Part shown: in pieces, positions 6,954-16,037 of the stretch
Numbering within the stretch: position 1 is the stretch's first letter
Layout of the letters: the number at the start of each line of letters is the position of its first letter
Source: CAWBBA01 sp963729795
GTDB lineage: Bacteria > Desulfobacterota > Desulfomonilia > Desulfomonilales > Desulfomonilaceae
Assembly: GCA_963729795.1 (NCBI GenBank)
Contig: CAVSPC010000016.1
Coordinates: 564,968-628,967, forward strand
Direction of reading: 5' to 3'
Length of the DNA stretch: 64,000 nt
Made by a program: the position numbers and the translations under genes
Notes under the pieces: model-generated
What the model was told of the DNA's origin: nothing
Databases searched by the model: none
The model's input: only the letters and a program-made list of their open reading frames with translations

Positions 6954-9236
6954 ATGCTGTTTGTACGAGACAAAAGCAGAGCACTGTTTGAGGCTGTTCA
7001 AAAGAATCAGCCTGATCAAGTGCGACAGCTTCTGGCAAAAGGGGTGAGCGTCGACTCGCGGGACGAGTCGGGCGCCACGCCTTTGATGAAGGCTCTGTAC
7101 ACAGGCCATTATCGGGTGGTGAAGGAACTTCTTGAACGGAAGCCCGATGTGAATGCGAAGGACGAAAAAGGGTGCACGGCAATGATGGCTGCTTGCATTG
7201 CGGGTCAAACGGTGTCCGCCAGAGTCCTCTTGGGAGTGGGAGCCGACCTGGAAGCACAGGATAATCAAGGGTACACCCCTTTGATGGCCGCCGTATATTA
7301 CGGGCACCTGGAATTGTTCGGCATGCTCCTGAATGCCGGGGCTAACGCTGAGGCTCGGACTTCAGATGGCAAAACGGCTCTCATGGTTGCCTTAACCGCT
7401 GGCCGACCTATCATCGTCGCGAGACTTTTGGACAAAGGGGCGGATCCCAACGCGAAGGACGATGCGGGCCGTAGCCCCCTGATGATGGCAGCGTTCGATC
7501 GCCATGTGGGCATGATGAATTTGCTTTTCAAGCGCGGCGTGGATGTGAATTCAGTTGACAAGGCCGGGCGAACCGCTCTCGCGAAAGCAGCTCACAGGGG
7601 CTTTCTTGAAATAGTCGAACTCCTGCTTGAAAAAGGGGCCGATCCCAACCTAGCAGACAATGCAGGATGGACTCCTCTGATGGTGGCCTCGGATAGAGGC
7701 CATTTGGCGGTGGTGAAATCACTTCTGGATAGAGGCGTCGATATCAATCGCCAGGATAAGGCAGGACGTACCGCCCTCATGTGGGGGGCACGGGTGGGCC
7801 GTATCTCAGTGGTAAACCTCTTGTTGGATCGTGGCGCTGCTTTTGACATTGAAGATAAGGCCGGCATGACCGCACTGATTTGGGCCTCCCAGGAATCCCA
7901 CAGCGAGGTCGTCGAACTGCTATTGGAGAGAGGGGCCACTATCACGTCTGAGGCTGAAAAGACTATTGAGGCGATGCTGGAGGCCCCAGACGGAGGTGAT
8001 ACCGATACCCTTGAACTGACTCTCGACCGCGGATTCCTGGTGGAAGCAATCTCCAAATACGGGAATAAGGATTTGATTGATGCTGCGGGTTCCGGGTTGG
8101 TTGACGGGGTGCAGCGGATATTGGACTTGGGGGCAGATGTCAATGCTGGGAACAAATACGGTCTTACGCCACTTATGAGAGCCGCGTACAAGGGTCACGT
8201 GGAAGTCGTGCAACTTCTGTTGCAACGTGGCGCCAGCGTGGAAATGCAAGACAAGGCGGGAAAAACCCCCCTGATGAAGGCCTGCTCCGCTGGGCAAATA
8301 GAGGTTGCACGAACCCTGCTGGGATATGGTGCGAAGATAAATGCTGCAAACAGGCATGGGCTCACTGCTCTAATGAGAGCCTCTTATAAAGGGCTGAGCG
8401 AGGTGGTGCAATTCCTCTTGGATCACGGCGCCGATGTTGAGATGAAAGATGCGGCCGGACTTACTGCTGCAGGATGGGCATCGACAAAAGGGCACTGCCA
8501 CGTGGTCCGCTTGCTCGCAGATGCGGGCGCCAAAGTGGATTCTCCGCCGCTGATCCCAGACGCCAATGTGAGTGCCGATGTTGAGGAATCCTCACCTGGA
8601 GCTGCCACCACCACCTCGATGATCTTGGACGAGAATGGAGAGGTCGAAATAGATGCCGAAGTGCTCATAGAGGCGTGCATATCGGGTAGTGCGGAAGATG
8701 TAGAGCGCTTGCTGCCGGCTGTTGTCGACCTCAGCGCCAAAGACAAAGCTGGGAGAACGGCTTTAATGTGGGCATGTTACCGAAATCGCCAGGAGATTGT
8801 GAAGCTTTTGCTGGCCCACGGAGCGAACGTGAACATTCAGGACAATGCCGGAAGGACAGTCTTGATGTGGGCTGCACTCTACGGAACTCCCGAAATCGTG
8901 GAACCTTTACTGGATCACGAAATCGCTATAGACGCCCAGGACAAGAGTGGGCGCACAGCCTTGATGTGGGCATGTATCAGCGGACGGCATGAGGTTGTGA
9001 AGCTGGTCCTTGCTACCGGACCGGACCTCGAAGCCGCGGATAATGATGGTAGTACAGCCCTCATCTGGGCATGCGACAAATCGCAAACAGAAGTGGTGGA
9101 AATGCTACTTGCCTGGGGGGCTTCCACTGATGTAGCCGATCAAACTGGGAGAACCCCGTTCTCGATAGCTTCGGAGCGTAGGTATCCTGAAATGATGAGC
9201 ATCTTGAAAAAGTACTCGAAACAACGAATCGCGTGA
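6954..9236 (+). CDS. Large cytoplasmic ankyrin-repeat protein (about 21 repeats in three blocks)
   Basis: The 760-residue protein has no signal peptide or membrane helix. I count about ten 33-residue ankyrin repeats up to residue 325, five in residues 370-520 and six in residues 560-755. Each has the usual G-x-T-x-L-M/I...V-V-x-L-L-L...GAD-x-N pattern. Two linkers break the array: an acidic stretch around 325-365, and a Pro/Ala/Thr-Ser-rich stretch around 525-560. Ankyrin arrays are protein-binding solenoids, so this is probably a scaffold. Several repeats share near-identical KAGRTALM starts, suggesting recent internal duplication. A smaller exported ankyrin protein occurs at 47559. Confidence 0.92.
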   Translation: MLFVRDKSRALFEAVQKNQPDQVRQLLAKGVSVDSRDESGATPLMKALYTGHYRVVKELLERKPDVNAKDEKGCTAMMAACIAGQTVSARVLLGVGADLEAQDNQGYTPLMAAVYYGHLELFGMLLNAGANAEARTSDGKTALMVALTAGRPIIVARLLDKGADPNAKDDAGRSPLMMAAFDRHVGMMNLLFKRGVDVNSVDKAGRTALAKAAHRGFLEIVELLLEKGADPNLADNAGWTPLMVASDRGHLAVVKSLLDRGVDINRQDKAGRTALMWGARVGRISVVNLLLDRGAAFDIEDKAGMTALIWASQESHSEVVELLLERGATITSEAEKTIEAMLEAPDGGDTDTLELTLDRGFLVEAISKYGNKDLIDAAGSGLVDGVQRILDLGADVNAGNKYGLTPLMRAAYKGHVEVVQLLLQRGASVEMQDKAGKTPLMKACSAGQIEVARTLLGYGAKINAANRHGLTALMRASYKGLSEVVQFLLDHGADVEMKDAAGLTAAGWASTKGHCHVVRLLADAGAKVDSPPLIPDANVSADVEESSPGAATTTSMILDENGEVEIDAEVLIEACISGSAEDVERLLPAVVDLSAKDKAGRTALMWACYRNRQEIVKLLLAHGANVNIQDNAGRTVLMWAALYGTPEIVEPLLDHEIAIDAQDKSGRTALMWACISGRHEVVKLVLATGPDLEAADNDGSTALIWACDKSQTEVVEMLLAWGASTDVADQTGRTPFSIASERRYPEMMSILKKYSKQRIA

Positions 9237-9716
9237 TGAAGTGGTAACTGAATCAGCGGTGAGGCAGCCGCCGGTCTCGCCCCAATTAACTGTGAGAGCG
9301 AATAGCTAAGATTGGTGGGATCTGTTGTGACCGCCTTATACCTCGCATCGGTAAATTGCTTTCTGGTGTCGGTAAGGGTTCGAGTGGAAATCGAGCAACG
9401 AATGGGAGCGGTCAGAGCAAGTAGGCCTACAGTTCTTCAAGAATTGCTTACACAACCTTCTGGAAGGATATTCCGTGCGAACTTTGTTGAAAAGGCAGGA
9501 TAAGCCTACGATCTCATATTCTTGAACTGTGTGCATTCTCAGGCTGGAACACTGTCTTATCCAGCTCAAACGCGCGATTGCACAAAATTTCCTTCAATAG
9601 GCAATCCTTGAAAAAGGCCATAAAGCATCTCTCGCCATCCAAAAGACAAAAGGATTAAAGCAGGCAGCAACAGCATTAGGGAAGGAAACGGAAGTGTATT
9701 CAAGGAGGGAGAAAAG
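9237..9716. other. Upstream region of the nitric oxide reductase gene
   Basis: About 480 bases without a supported gene. A short open frame at 9312-9503 lacks a ribosome-binding site and resembles no family. The segment includes a TTCAA-N10-TTGAA inverted repeat near 9592-9611. That could be an operator, but it does not match a clear Fnr, Dnr or NsrR site. The region should hold the promoter of the reductase gene. Confidence 0.35.
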
Positions 9717-12014
9717 ATGACACCTGGTGAAAAAATGGATGAAGGACTGTCGCCCTGGTGGATGCGGGCGGTAATTCTCGTAGTGCTGGCAGGGTTTTCA
9801 GTCCTGATTCTGGTTGCAGTCCTTGCCTACCGCGGCGCTCCGCCGATTCCAGAGAAAATAGTGACCACCTCGGGGAAGACACTATTGACCGGACAAGAAA
9901 TCCTGGCAGGCCAGAAGGTGTTTGAGAAGTACGGGCTCATGGAAAATGGTACTCTCTGGGGGCATGGGGCCTACCTCGGACCGGATTTTGCAGCAGCTTA
10001 CCTTCACACCCTCGGTGTCGAAGCTGCAAATACCATGGCTCAAAAGCTCTTGGGCCACGACATGAACCAACCGTCACGCGGAGAGCGGGCGACCGTTCAA
10101 GACAAAGTCAGACTCCTTCTGAAACAAAACCGCTACGACCCGAGGACCCGAACACTGGTTTTCACCGACCCGGAGGCGAATTCTTACAGGGAGCAGGTGG
10201 GCCTGTGGACACATTATTTTTCCTGGCCAGACCTGAACGGCGGGCTTAGGCCCCGCTATATCAGCAATCCCAAAGAACTGAAGGAACTTACGGCATTTTT
10301 TGCCTGGGCGGCCTGGGCTTCGGTGGTAAACCGCCCGGGCGGCTCGGTAACCTACACCAACAATTTTCCCTACGACCCGCTGGTGGGCAATGTCCCGCCA
10401 GGTGACGCCGTGCTCTGGAGCGCCATAAGCCTTATTGCTCTTCTTGTCGGGACGGCTGTGGTGTTGTTTGCCTTCGGCAGATTCGATTACCTTGGCTGGA
10501 GGGGAGCAAGGCCGCACATCCATCCGCAAATGTTGCCCGGCAGGGCCAGTGAGACCCAGAGAGCGACCATCAAGTTTTTCCTTGTGGTTTCCCTCCTTTT
10601 CCTGGGGCAAGTGCTTGTGGGCGGGGCTACCGCACACTTCAGGGCAGAGCCGGGAAGCTTCTACGGGATTCCTTTATACGATGTGTTTCCGAGCATTATC
10701 CTGCGAACCTGGCACCTTCAGTTGGCCATTTTCTGGATTGCTACAGCCTTTGTGGGGGGCGGCCTGCTGCTTGGCAGCGCTTTGGGAGAATTCGAACCCA
10801 AGGGGCAGGTGAAGGGAATAAACCTGCTGTTCTGGGCGCTGGTGGTAGTTGTTGGCGGAAGTCTTGTGGGAGAACTGCTGGGCATCGATCAACTCCTTGG
10901 CAAATTCTGGTTCTGGTTTGGACACCAGGGTTGGGAGTATCTGGACCTCGGCCGGGGTTGGCAGATCCTTCTCGCCCTGGGACTGGTGCTTTGGGCCATC
11001 CTGGTGTATCGGGCGATTACACCCGCCCTCCGAGATCCTGAGCGCAAGGAAATATCGTGGCTTTTCATGATATCGGCCTTAACGATCCCCGTCTTCTACC
11101 TGCCGGCCTTCTTCTTCAAAAGTACCACGGAGTATTCCATTGTCGACAACTGGCGTTTCTGGATCATCCACCTGTGGGTCGAGGGCTTCTTCGAACTTTT
11201 TGTAACGACGATGGTAGCCGTTACCTTTTACAGGCTGGGCATGGTCGCCCGCAATACAGCTGTCAGGGTTATCTACCTGGATGCCATCCTGTTTCTCGGA
11301 AGCGGAATCATCGGCACAGGCCATCACTGGTATTGGACGGGCCAGACCAGTGTAAACCTCGCCCTTTCCTCCGTATTTTCGGCCATGGAAGTTGTCCCCC
11401 TAACCCTTTTGACGCTGGATGCCTGGGACTTCATCAAGTTGACCAGGGGCACGTGCGACGTCTGTGGAAAACCGATCGCCATCCCTCATAAATGGACGTT
11501 CTATTTCCTGATGGCCGTAGGCTTTTGGAATTTCGTCGGCGCAGGCATCTTCGGGTTTCTGGTCAATCTGCCCATCGTAAGTTATTTCGAAGTGGGCACG
11601 ATGCTTACGCCAAACCACGGTCACGCTGCGCTAATGGGCGTATTCGGTATGGAGGCGGTAGCCCTCATGGTCCTTGCCTTTCGCCAGGCGTCAACAGACA
11701 TGCAATGGGCGCGCATTGAAAAATACATACGCGTATCCTTTTGGGGTTTGAACATTGGGTTGGCGCTTATGATCGCGTGCACTCTTTTCCCGGGCGGCAT
11801 CCTGCAGTTGCACGACGTCCTGGTCCACGGGTACTGGCATGCGCGCGGGCTTACCTACCTTAACCAGGGGTTTGCAAGGACAATTGAATGGATACGCTTG
11901 CCCGGTGACAGTGTCTTTATCGCGTTCGGCGTCATTCCGTTGGTGATCGCCGCGATCATGACATACGTCAATCAGTGGAAAGCGGCCCCCGAGCTGAAGC
12001 CGTCGATAGAATAA
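9717..12014 (+). CDS. norZ: Quinol-dependent nitric oxide reductase (qNOR)
   Basis: The start ATG follows AGGAGGGAG. The 765-residue length, one N-terminal helix with a periplasmic cytochrome-c-like fold lacking a CXXCH heme site, and about 13 further helices are typical of single-subunit qNOR. Visible ligands include RTWHLQ (low-spin heme His), HLWVEGFFE (FeB His and Glu) and GTGHHWYW (two FeB His). There is also NHGHAALMG (heme His pair). The H-x3-E quinol-site pair is kept in HFRAE. It reduces 2 NO to N2O with quinol electrons at the inner membrane. No other denitrification gene is nearby, so NO detoxification is the likely role. The retained His/His and quinol residues argue against NO dismutase. 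Confidence 0.94.
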   Translation: MTPGEKMDEGLSPWWMRAVILVVLAGFSVLILVAVLAYRGAPPIPEKIVTTSGKTLLTGQEILAGQKVFEKYGLMENGTLWGHGAYLGPDFAAAYLHTLGVEAANTMAQKLLGHDMNQPSRGERATVQDKVRLLLKQNRYDPRTRTLVFTDPEANSYREQVGLWTHYFSWPDLNGGLRPRYISNPKELKELTAFFAWAAWASVVNRPGGSVTYTNNFPYDPLVGNVPPGDAVLWSAISLIALLVGTAVVLFAFGRFDYLGWRGARPHIHPQMLPGRASETQRATIKFFLVVSLLFLGQVLVGGATAHFRAEPGSFYGIPLYDVFPSIILRTWHLQLAIFWIATAFVGGGLLLGSALGEFEPKGQVKGINLLFWALVVVVGGSLVGELLGIDQLLGKFWFWFGHQGWEYLDLGRGWQILLALGLVLWAILVYRAITPALRDPERKEISWLFMISALTIPVFYLPAFFFKSTTEYSIVDNWRFWIIHLWVEGFFELFVTTMVAVTFYRLGMVARNTAVRVIYLDAILFLGSGIIGTGHHWYWTGQTSVNLALSSVFSAMEVVPLTLLTLDAWDFIKLTRGTCDVCGKPIAIPHKWTFYFLMAVGFWNFVGAGIFGFLVNLPIVSYFEVGTMLTPNHGHAALMGVFGMEAVALMVLAFRQASTDMQWARIEKYIRVSFWGLNIGLALMIACTLFPGGILQLHDVLVHGYWHARGLTYLNQGFARTIEWIRLPGDSVFIAFGVIPLVIAAIMTYVNQWKAAPELKPSIE

Positions 12015-12060
12015 CGGAAAACGGCAAAATCGCTGAATTTGTATGTTTTGGAAGGCGGGG

Positions 12061-13344
12061 ATGGCTGACGGACACGAAAAAGAAGGAGTCTTTTGCACCG
12101 CTGCTGACTGCGCCTGGCAGAAGCGGCTGCTTCATTTTTTTGTTATCGCCGGCCCAGGGTGCATGGCCATGCTCGCCGACACCGACGCGGGTTCCATCGT
12201 TACTGCTGCGCAATCGGGGGCCCGATGGGGATATCGGTTGCTCTGGCTGCAGATCCTGCTGATCCCTGTCCTTTATCTGGTCCAGGAACTGACTGTGCGT
12301 CTGGGTTTGTCCACCGGCAAGGGCCAGGGCAGTCTCATCCGCGACAACTTCGGGAGCAACTGGGCCCGGTTCACGGGAATCGTCCTTTTTGTTTCCGCCA
12401 TAGGGGCTCTCATCACAGAGTTTGTCGGAATTGCCGCGGCAGGCTCTCTTTTTCACATCAGGGCACCATACAGTGTGGGGCTAGGCGTCGTCTTCCTGCT
12501 TGGCATAGTGCTGACTGGAAGCTATAGCAGGGTAGAACGTATCGGGATTGCCGTTGGCCTATTTGAGATCGCTCTGGTGATAGCCGCTTTCATGGCTCAC
12601 CCCGATGTCAGTACGATCGGGGACGAGTTTTTCAGCGTGCCCATTATGAATCATGAGTACTTAAAGCTAATTGCTGCCAATGTCGGTGCGGTCATCATGC
12701 CATGGATGATTTTTTACCAGCAGAGCGCCATTGTCGATAAGGGGCTCTGCTGTTCGTGCGAGGATAACTATAATTGCTGCCGTTGGGATACGGCGGTGGG
12801 GTCCGTCTTCGCCCAAGTTGTAATGGCTGGCGCACTCGTCCTCACTGCTGCAACTATCGGCAAGGTAAATCCGAATGCTCCACTCGATAGCGTTCAGCAG
12901 ATTGCTTACGCTATCACCCCGTTGATGGGACGGTTTGGAGGGATGATCCTGTTCGCCGTGGGAATTACCAGCGCGGCGCTGATTGCCTCAATAGTGGTCT
13001 CTTTGGCTGCAGCATGGGGGGTGAGCGAAATGTGGGGTGCCGGAAAGAGCTTTAATATGAGCGTAAAGGAGGCGCCCAGGTTTTATGCTGCCTACGCCTG
13101 CGGCATTATCGCAGCAGGACTCTTTGTTCTTAAAGGGACCCATCTGGTGGAGCTGACCATTCTCGTTGAGATCGTCAATACCCTGATGCTTCCACTTATA
13201 CTGGGGTTCCTCTTCCTTCTGGCTGCGCGCCTGCTCCCCGCTGCCATGCGCCTCAAGAGATGGGAGAAGGCAATGTTGATCTCGATCTATGTCACCCTGA
13301 GTGTCTTGAGCGTTTTCACGGTCGTAAACATGATTGTTGGATAG
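12061..13344 (+). CDS. Nramp-like divalent metal transporter
   Basis: The frame is open from 12043, but the ATG at 12061 directly follows GGAAGGCGGGG and is the better start, giving 427 residues with about 11 helices. Helix 1 carries GPG and ADTDAGS, the position of the metal-binding D-P-G-N of classical Nramp. Helix 6 carries IMPWMIFYQQ in place of the usual M-P-H. The protein is thus a divergent Nramp relative, and the exact metal (Mn, Fe, Mg or other) is uncertain. A cysteine-rich loop (CCSCEDNYNCC) follows helix 6 and is unusual. It starts 46 bases after the qNOR stop, so cotranscription is likely. A role in supplying iron for the reductase is speculation. Confidence 0.8.
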   Translation: MADGHEKEGVFCTAADCAWQKRLLHFFVIAGPGCMAMLADTDAGSIVTAAQSGARWGYRLLWLQILLIPVLYLVQELTVRLGLSTGKGQGSLIRDNFGSNWARFTGIVLFVSAIGALITEFVGIAAAGSLFHIRAPYSVGLGVVFLLGIVLTGSYSRVERIGIAVGLFEIALVIAAFMAHPDVSTIGDEFFSVPIMNHEYLKLIAANVGAVIMPWMIFYQQSAIVDKGLCCSCEDNYNCCRWDTAVGSVFAQVVMAGALVLTAATIGKVNPNAPLDSVQQIAYAITPLMGRFGGMILFAVGITSAALIASIVVSLAAAWGVSEMWGAGKSFNMSVKEAPRFYAAYACGIIAAGLFVLKGTHLVELTILVEIVNTLMLPLILGFLFLLAARLLPAAMRLKRWEKAMLISIYVTLSVLSVFTVVNMIVG

Positions 13345-13562
13345 GAGTTTATTGCGCATTGCCAGTCTTGAGGAGGAAAAGACGAAGGTGGTATAGTGTC
13401 TTAATACGCAAGACTCGGTGATCGACGATGAATTCTCTCGAAGAGCCGCCCCAAGCGCTTTATCGCTTCCGAGTGAACCCCGCGTCCGGTTGAGACAGGG
13501 TAACCACTGTCACTGATTTGGGCTTTGTCAGATAAGTGATGAACACAGATCGGTAAAGGGCG

Positions 13563-14339
13563 TCACACCTTTGTTGCCGAGATAAAGAGGGATTGGGCAG
13601 ATCTTCCGAGAAACGGCATCCGTTCAAGAATGTCGCCTGCCTTTATAAAAACTGGAATCAGCGAATCAGGCGTGTTAGGGAGAAGAAAATCGAGATACTC
13701 GACTCGGACATGACTAAATCCCGCCCGGGCCAGCTTTTTTGCGATCCATTTCCCCGTAAAAGCCATTTCCTGGGGTTCCAGGCGAACCAGTTTGCGAACC
13801 AAGCCGATCTTGAAAATTGAAAAAACGATTGGATTGTATAGGTTTGGCTCCCAAAAGACCAACTTGCCGCCAGGTAAGAGCAGATTCTTCAATCTGGGAA
13901 ATACACTGCCCAAATCTCCATAAAGGTGGTGGAGAATCCCATTGCCGACGATGTAATCGAATTGACAGCCGAGTTGTTTCTCGAGATCCGGCCTACTGAC
14001 GTCAAGAATCTCAAATGATAGATTCGGGACCCGGTGATTGCGGCGGGCTTCCTCAATAAAATCTTTGCAAATGTCGGTGGCCAACACATGAGAGCCCTCA
14101 TGTTCAGCCAGCAGCTTACTCATATACCCAGTCCCACACCCCAGTTCCAAAATCCTGTGCGGCCGGCTGACGTCCATTTCAGCTACCATGCGTTGGCACC
14201 GGCGGTAGCTCCTCACCTCCCACGCCTTAGTTGGGAGAAAACACTGATTGTAGCCTCTATCATCGGCAATTGCTCGCACGACACTCTCCAGGACAAGGCA
14301 TGCTTGGTTTTGCAACTGTTCAGCGCAACCAGGATTCAC
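13563..14339 (-). CDS. Class I SAM-dependent methyltransferase
   Basis: The 258-residue protein carries the SAM loop LELGCGTGYMSKLL near residue 65, a following acidic strand (LATDICKDF), and the post-II segment GGKLVFWEPNLYNP seen in Methyltransf_25/11 enzymes. The C-terminal third is basic and hydrophobic (IFKIGLVRKLVRLEP), as in methyltransferases acting on lipids or glycolipids. It lies about 200 bases downstream of the radical SAM gene on the same strand, separated by an inverted repeat. It could belong to the same glycan-modification cluster. The substrate is not inferable. Confidence 0.8.
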   Translation of the reverse strand: MNPGCAEQLQNQACLVLESVVRAIADDRGYNQCFLPTKAWEVRSYRRCQRMVAEMDVSRPHRILELGCGTGYMSKLLAEHEGSHVLATDICKDFIEEARRNHRVPNLSFEILDVSRPDLEKQLGCQFDYIVGNGILHHLYGDLGSVFPRLKNLLLPGGKLVFWEPNLYNPIVFSIFKIGLVRKLVRLEPQEMAFTGKWIAKKLARAGFSHVRVEYLDFLLPNTPDSLIPVFIKAGDILERMPFLGRSAQSLFISATKV

Positions 14340-14360
14340 CGTCCCGCGGCACGCGGGATG

Positions 14361-14525
14361 CGCCGAGAACGCAGAGAAAGATTAGTCTGTTCAGCTCCAC
14401 ATGAGTAACCGGCGGGTACATTCAGTCAGGTATTGCCATGACTGTCACAGACCAATAATTCCCGTGTCCCATCGCTTAGACGTGCAAAGAAAACAGAATT
14501 CTCCGCGGCCTCTGCGTTCTCTGCG
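14361..14525. repeat. Short inverted repeat pair (REP/MITE-like)
   Basis: A 16-base element at 14361-14376 (CGCCGAGAACGCAGAG) recurs inverted at 14510-14525 with one mismatch, about 133 bases apart. It lies between two minus-strand genes. The CTCTGCGTTCTC core is a familiar short repeat in many environmental bacterial genomes, so this may be a small non-autonomous element. Confidence 0.5.
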
Positions 14526-14542
14526 GTGACTGATTCTAGGCC

Positions 14543-16003
14543 TCATTTCCTCAGCAACCGATCTCTCAGAATTCTCATCAAAAAAGGCGGATACAAAAGC
14601 CCGTTTCTGAAAAGCAGCGTATCCTTCAGAAGTGTGAAGAATTTTGCTCGCACAAATGTGCTGTAAAAGCGCTTCTCCCTTGTCATCAGATCGCTCTCGG
14701 AAAAGTCTGGGGTGACAATAAACGGCCTATACAAGATGTTGTTGTCATCTTCCTTAGAATGAAGAATCGTCCAATCATTCTTGATACAATCTTCATACAA
14801 TTTGGTGCCTGGCAGAGGATTGGCAAAGGCCGCGGCCGCGCCGTTCAGCGGCAAGGTCTTCAGTTGCCGCAGAGTCTTCTGGAATTTTTCCTCGGTTTCT
14901 CCGGGCATCCCGATAATGTAAAAAGCGGTGACCACGAGGCCGATTTCGGCTGCGATTTTAGTCACGGTCTCAATCTTCTGGTCGGTGAGCCGTTTTCCTA
15001 TAACCTTATTTCTTAACTCCTCATCTCCGCTCTCTATAGCCACGCAGATTCCTTTGCATCCTGCCGCCTTCATCGCGGAGAGAACCTCTTTATCAAGCGT
15101 ATTAATAGAGATGCCATTGGGGGTATTCCATCGAATTCTAACATTGGATCGCCGTATGGCTTCGCATATTTCCATGACCCGATTTTTGCTGAACGTAAAA
15201 TTGTCGTCCATGATGAACAGGTCCTGGACATTATATTGTTGTTTCAAATGCAGAATTTCACCCAAGACATTTTCAGGGCTCCGCGAACGCCAACGCGGAC
15301 CGTGTATTTTGTACATACTGCAGAAATTGCAGCGATTCGGGCATGATCGACTGGTGAGGATTGAAGCGGACCTTTTCAGTCCCAGGCCGTGAAGCACGCT
15401 TTTCCGCGTTAAATACGCCTCGAAATCTATAAGGTCACGGGCAGGGAACGGAATGTGGTCCAGATCTTTTATGTACGAAAGTTTCGGTGTGACCACTACT
15501 TCGCCGCTTCTCGAGAAAGCGACCCCTTCGATCTTCAGCAGGGAGTCAGTGGAATCCGACAGAGCGTTCAATAAATCCAGCAGCGAGCGTTCCCCTTCTC
15601 CGATCACGCAATAATCAATTAAGCCGCTCTTAATAACTTCTTCAGGAAACAATGATGGATAAGTGCCACCGGCAATAAGGGTTACTCCCGGAAATCTGTG
15701 CCTGATGTCCCGGGCAAGCCTCAGAAAGTCGTCCTTCTTCTTGCTGAACATACAGGTAATGCCAATGACGTCAGGTTGAAATGTGTCTATCTCCTCAGAT
15801 ATTTTCTCCGCGGTGAGGCCATACCAGTACAAGTTATGATTGATCTTTTGCACACGCTTGTCGGCCAAGCTGTCCAAGATGCCCACTTCGTGGCTGGAAA
15901 ACTTTCGGACGTAGGATGCCAAGTACAGAAGACCCAAGGGTTCAGTTATTTGCATCCAAGGGGTTTGATAGGTAACCGGTGGGTTGACAAGGAGTAGCCT
16001 CAA
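14543..16003 (-). CDS. B12-binding-domain radical SAM protein
   Basis: The start appears to be TTG at 16003 after GAGGA, leading into MRLLLVNPP, the usual first strand of this family. Residues 1-150 form a cobalamin-binding Rossmann-like domain (GLLYLASY, IAGGTYPS, CVIGEGE). Residues about 210-420 are a radical SAM barrel with the 4Fe-4S motif C221-x3-C225-x2-C228. Such enzymes (class B or BchE-like) use SAM and sometimes cobalamin for methylations or rearrangements of unactivated carbons, often in lipid, hopanoid, glycan or antibiotic pathways. It sits 34 bases after the epimerase-glycosyltransferase gene, so it is probably cotranscribed with it. The substrate is unknown. Confidence 0.9.
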   Translation of the reverse strand: MRLLLVNPPVTYQTPWMQITEPLGLLYLASYVRKFSSHEVGILDSLADKRVQKINHNLYWYGLTAEKISEEIDTFQPDVIGITCMFSKKKDDFLRLARDIRHRFPGVTLIAGGTYPSLFPEEVIKSGLIDYCVIGEGERSLLDLLNALSDSTDSLLKIEGVAFSRSGEVVVTPKLSYIKDLDHIPFPARDLIDFEAYLTRKSVLHGLGLKRSASILTSRSCPNRCNFCSMYKIHGPRWRSRSPENVLGEILHLKQQYNVQDLFIMDDNFTFSKNRVMEICEAIRRSNVRIRWNTPNGISINTLDKEVLSAMKAAGCKGICVAIESGDEELRNKVIGKRLTDQKIETVTKIAAEIGLVVTAFYIIGMPGETEEKFQKTLRQLKTLPLNGAAAAFANPLPGTKLYEDCIKNDWTILHSKEDDNNILYRPFIVTPDFSESDLMTREKRFYSTFVRAKFFTLLKDTLLFRNGLLYPPFLMRILRDRLLRK

Positions 16004-16037
16004 TCAATTATTCCTCATACAGGTCCGTGAGCTTGGA

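Noticed and set aside
9312..9503. Open frame between the ankyrin and qNOR genes
   Set aside because: No ribosome-binding site, no hydrophobic or motif pattern, and both flanks are non-coding.
9717..12014. Possible nitric oxide dismutase rather than reductase
   Set aside because: The FeB His pair (GHHWYW), the Glu of HLWVEGFFE and the H-x3-E quinol site are kept, unlike in NO dismutases.
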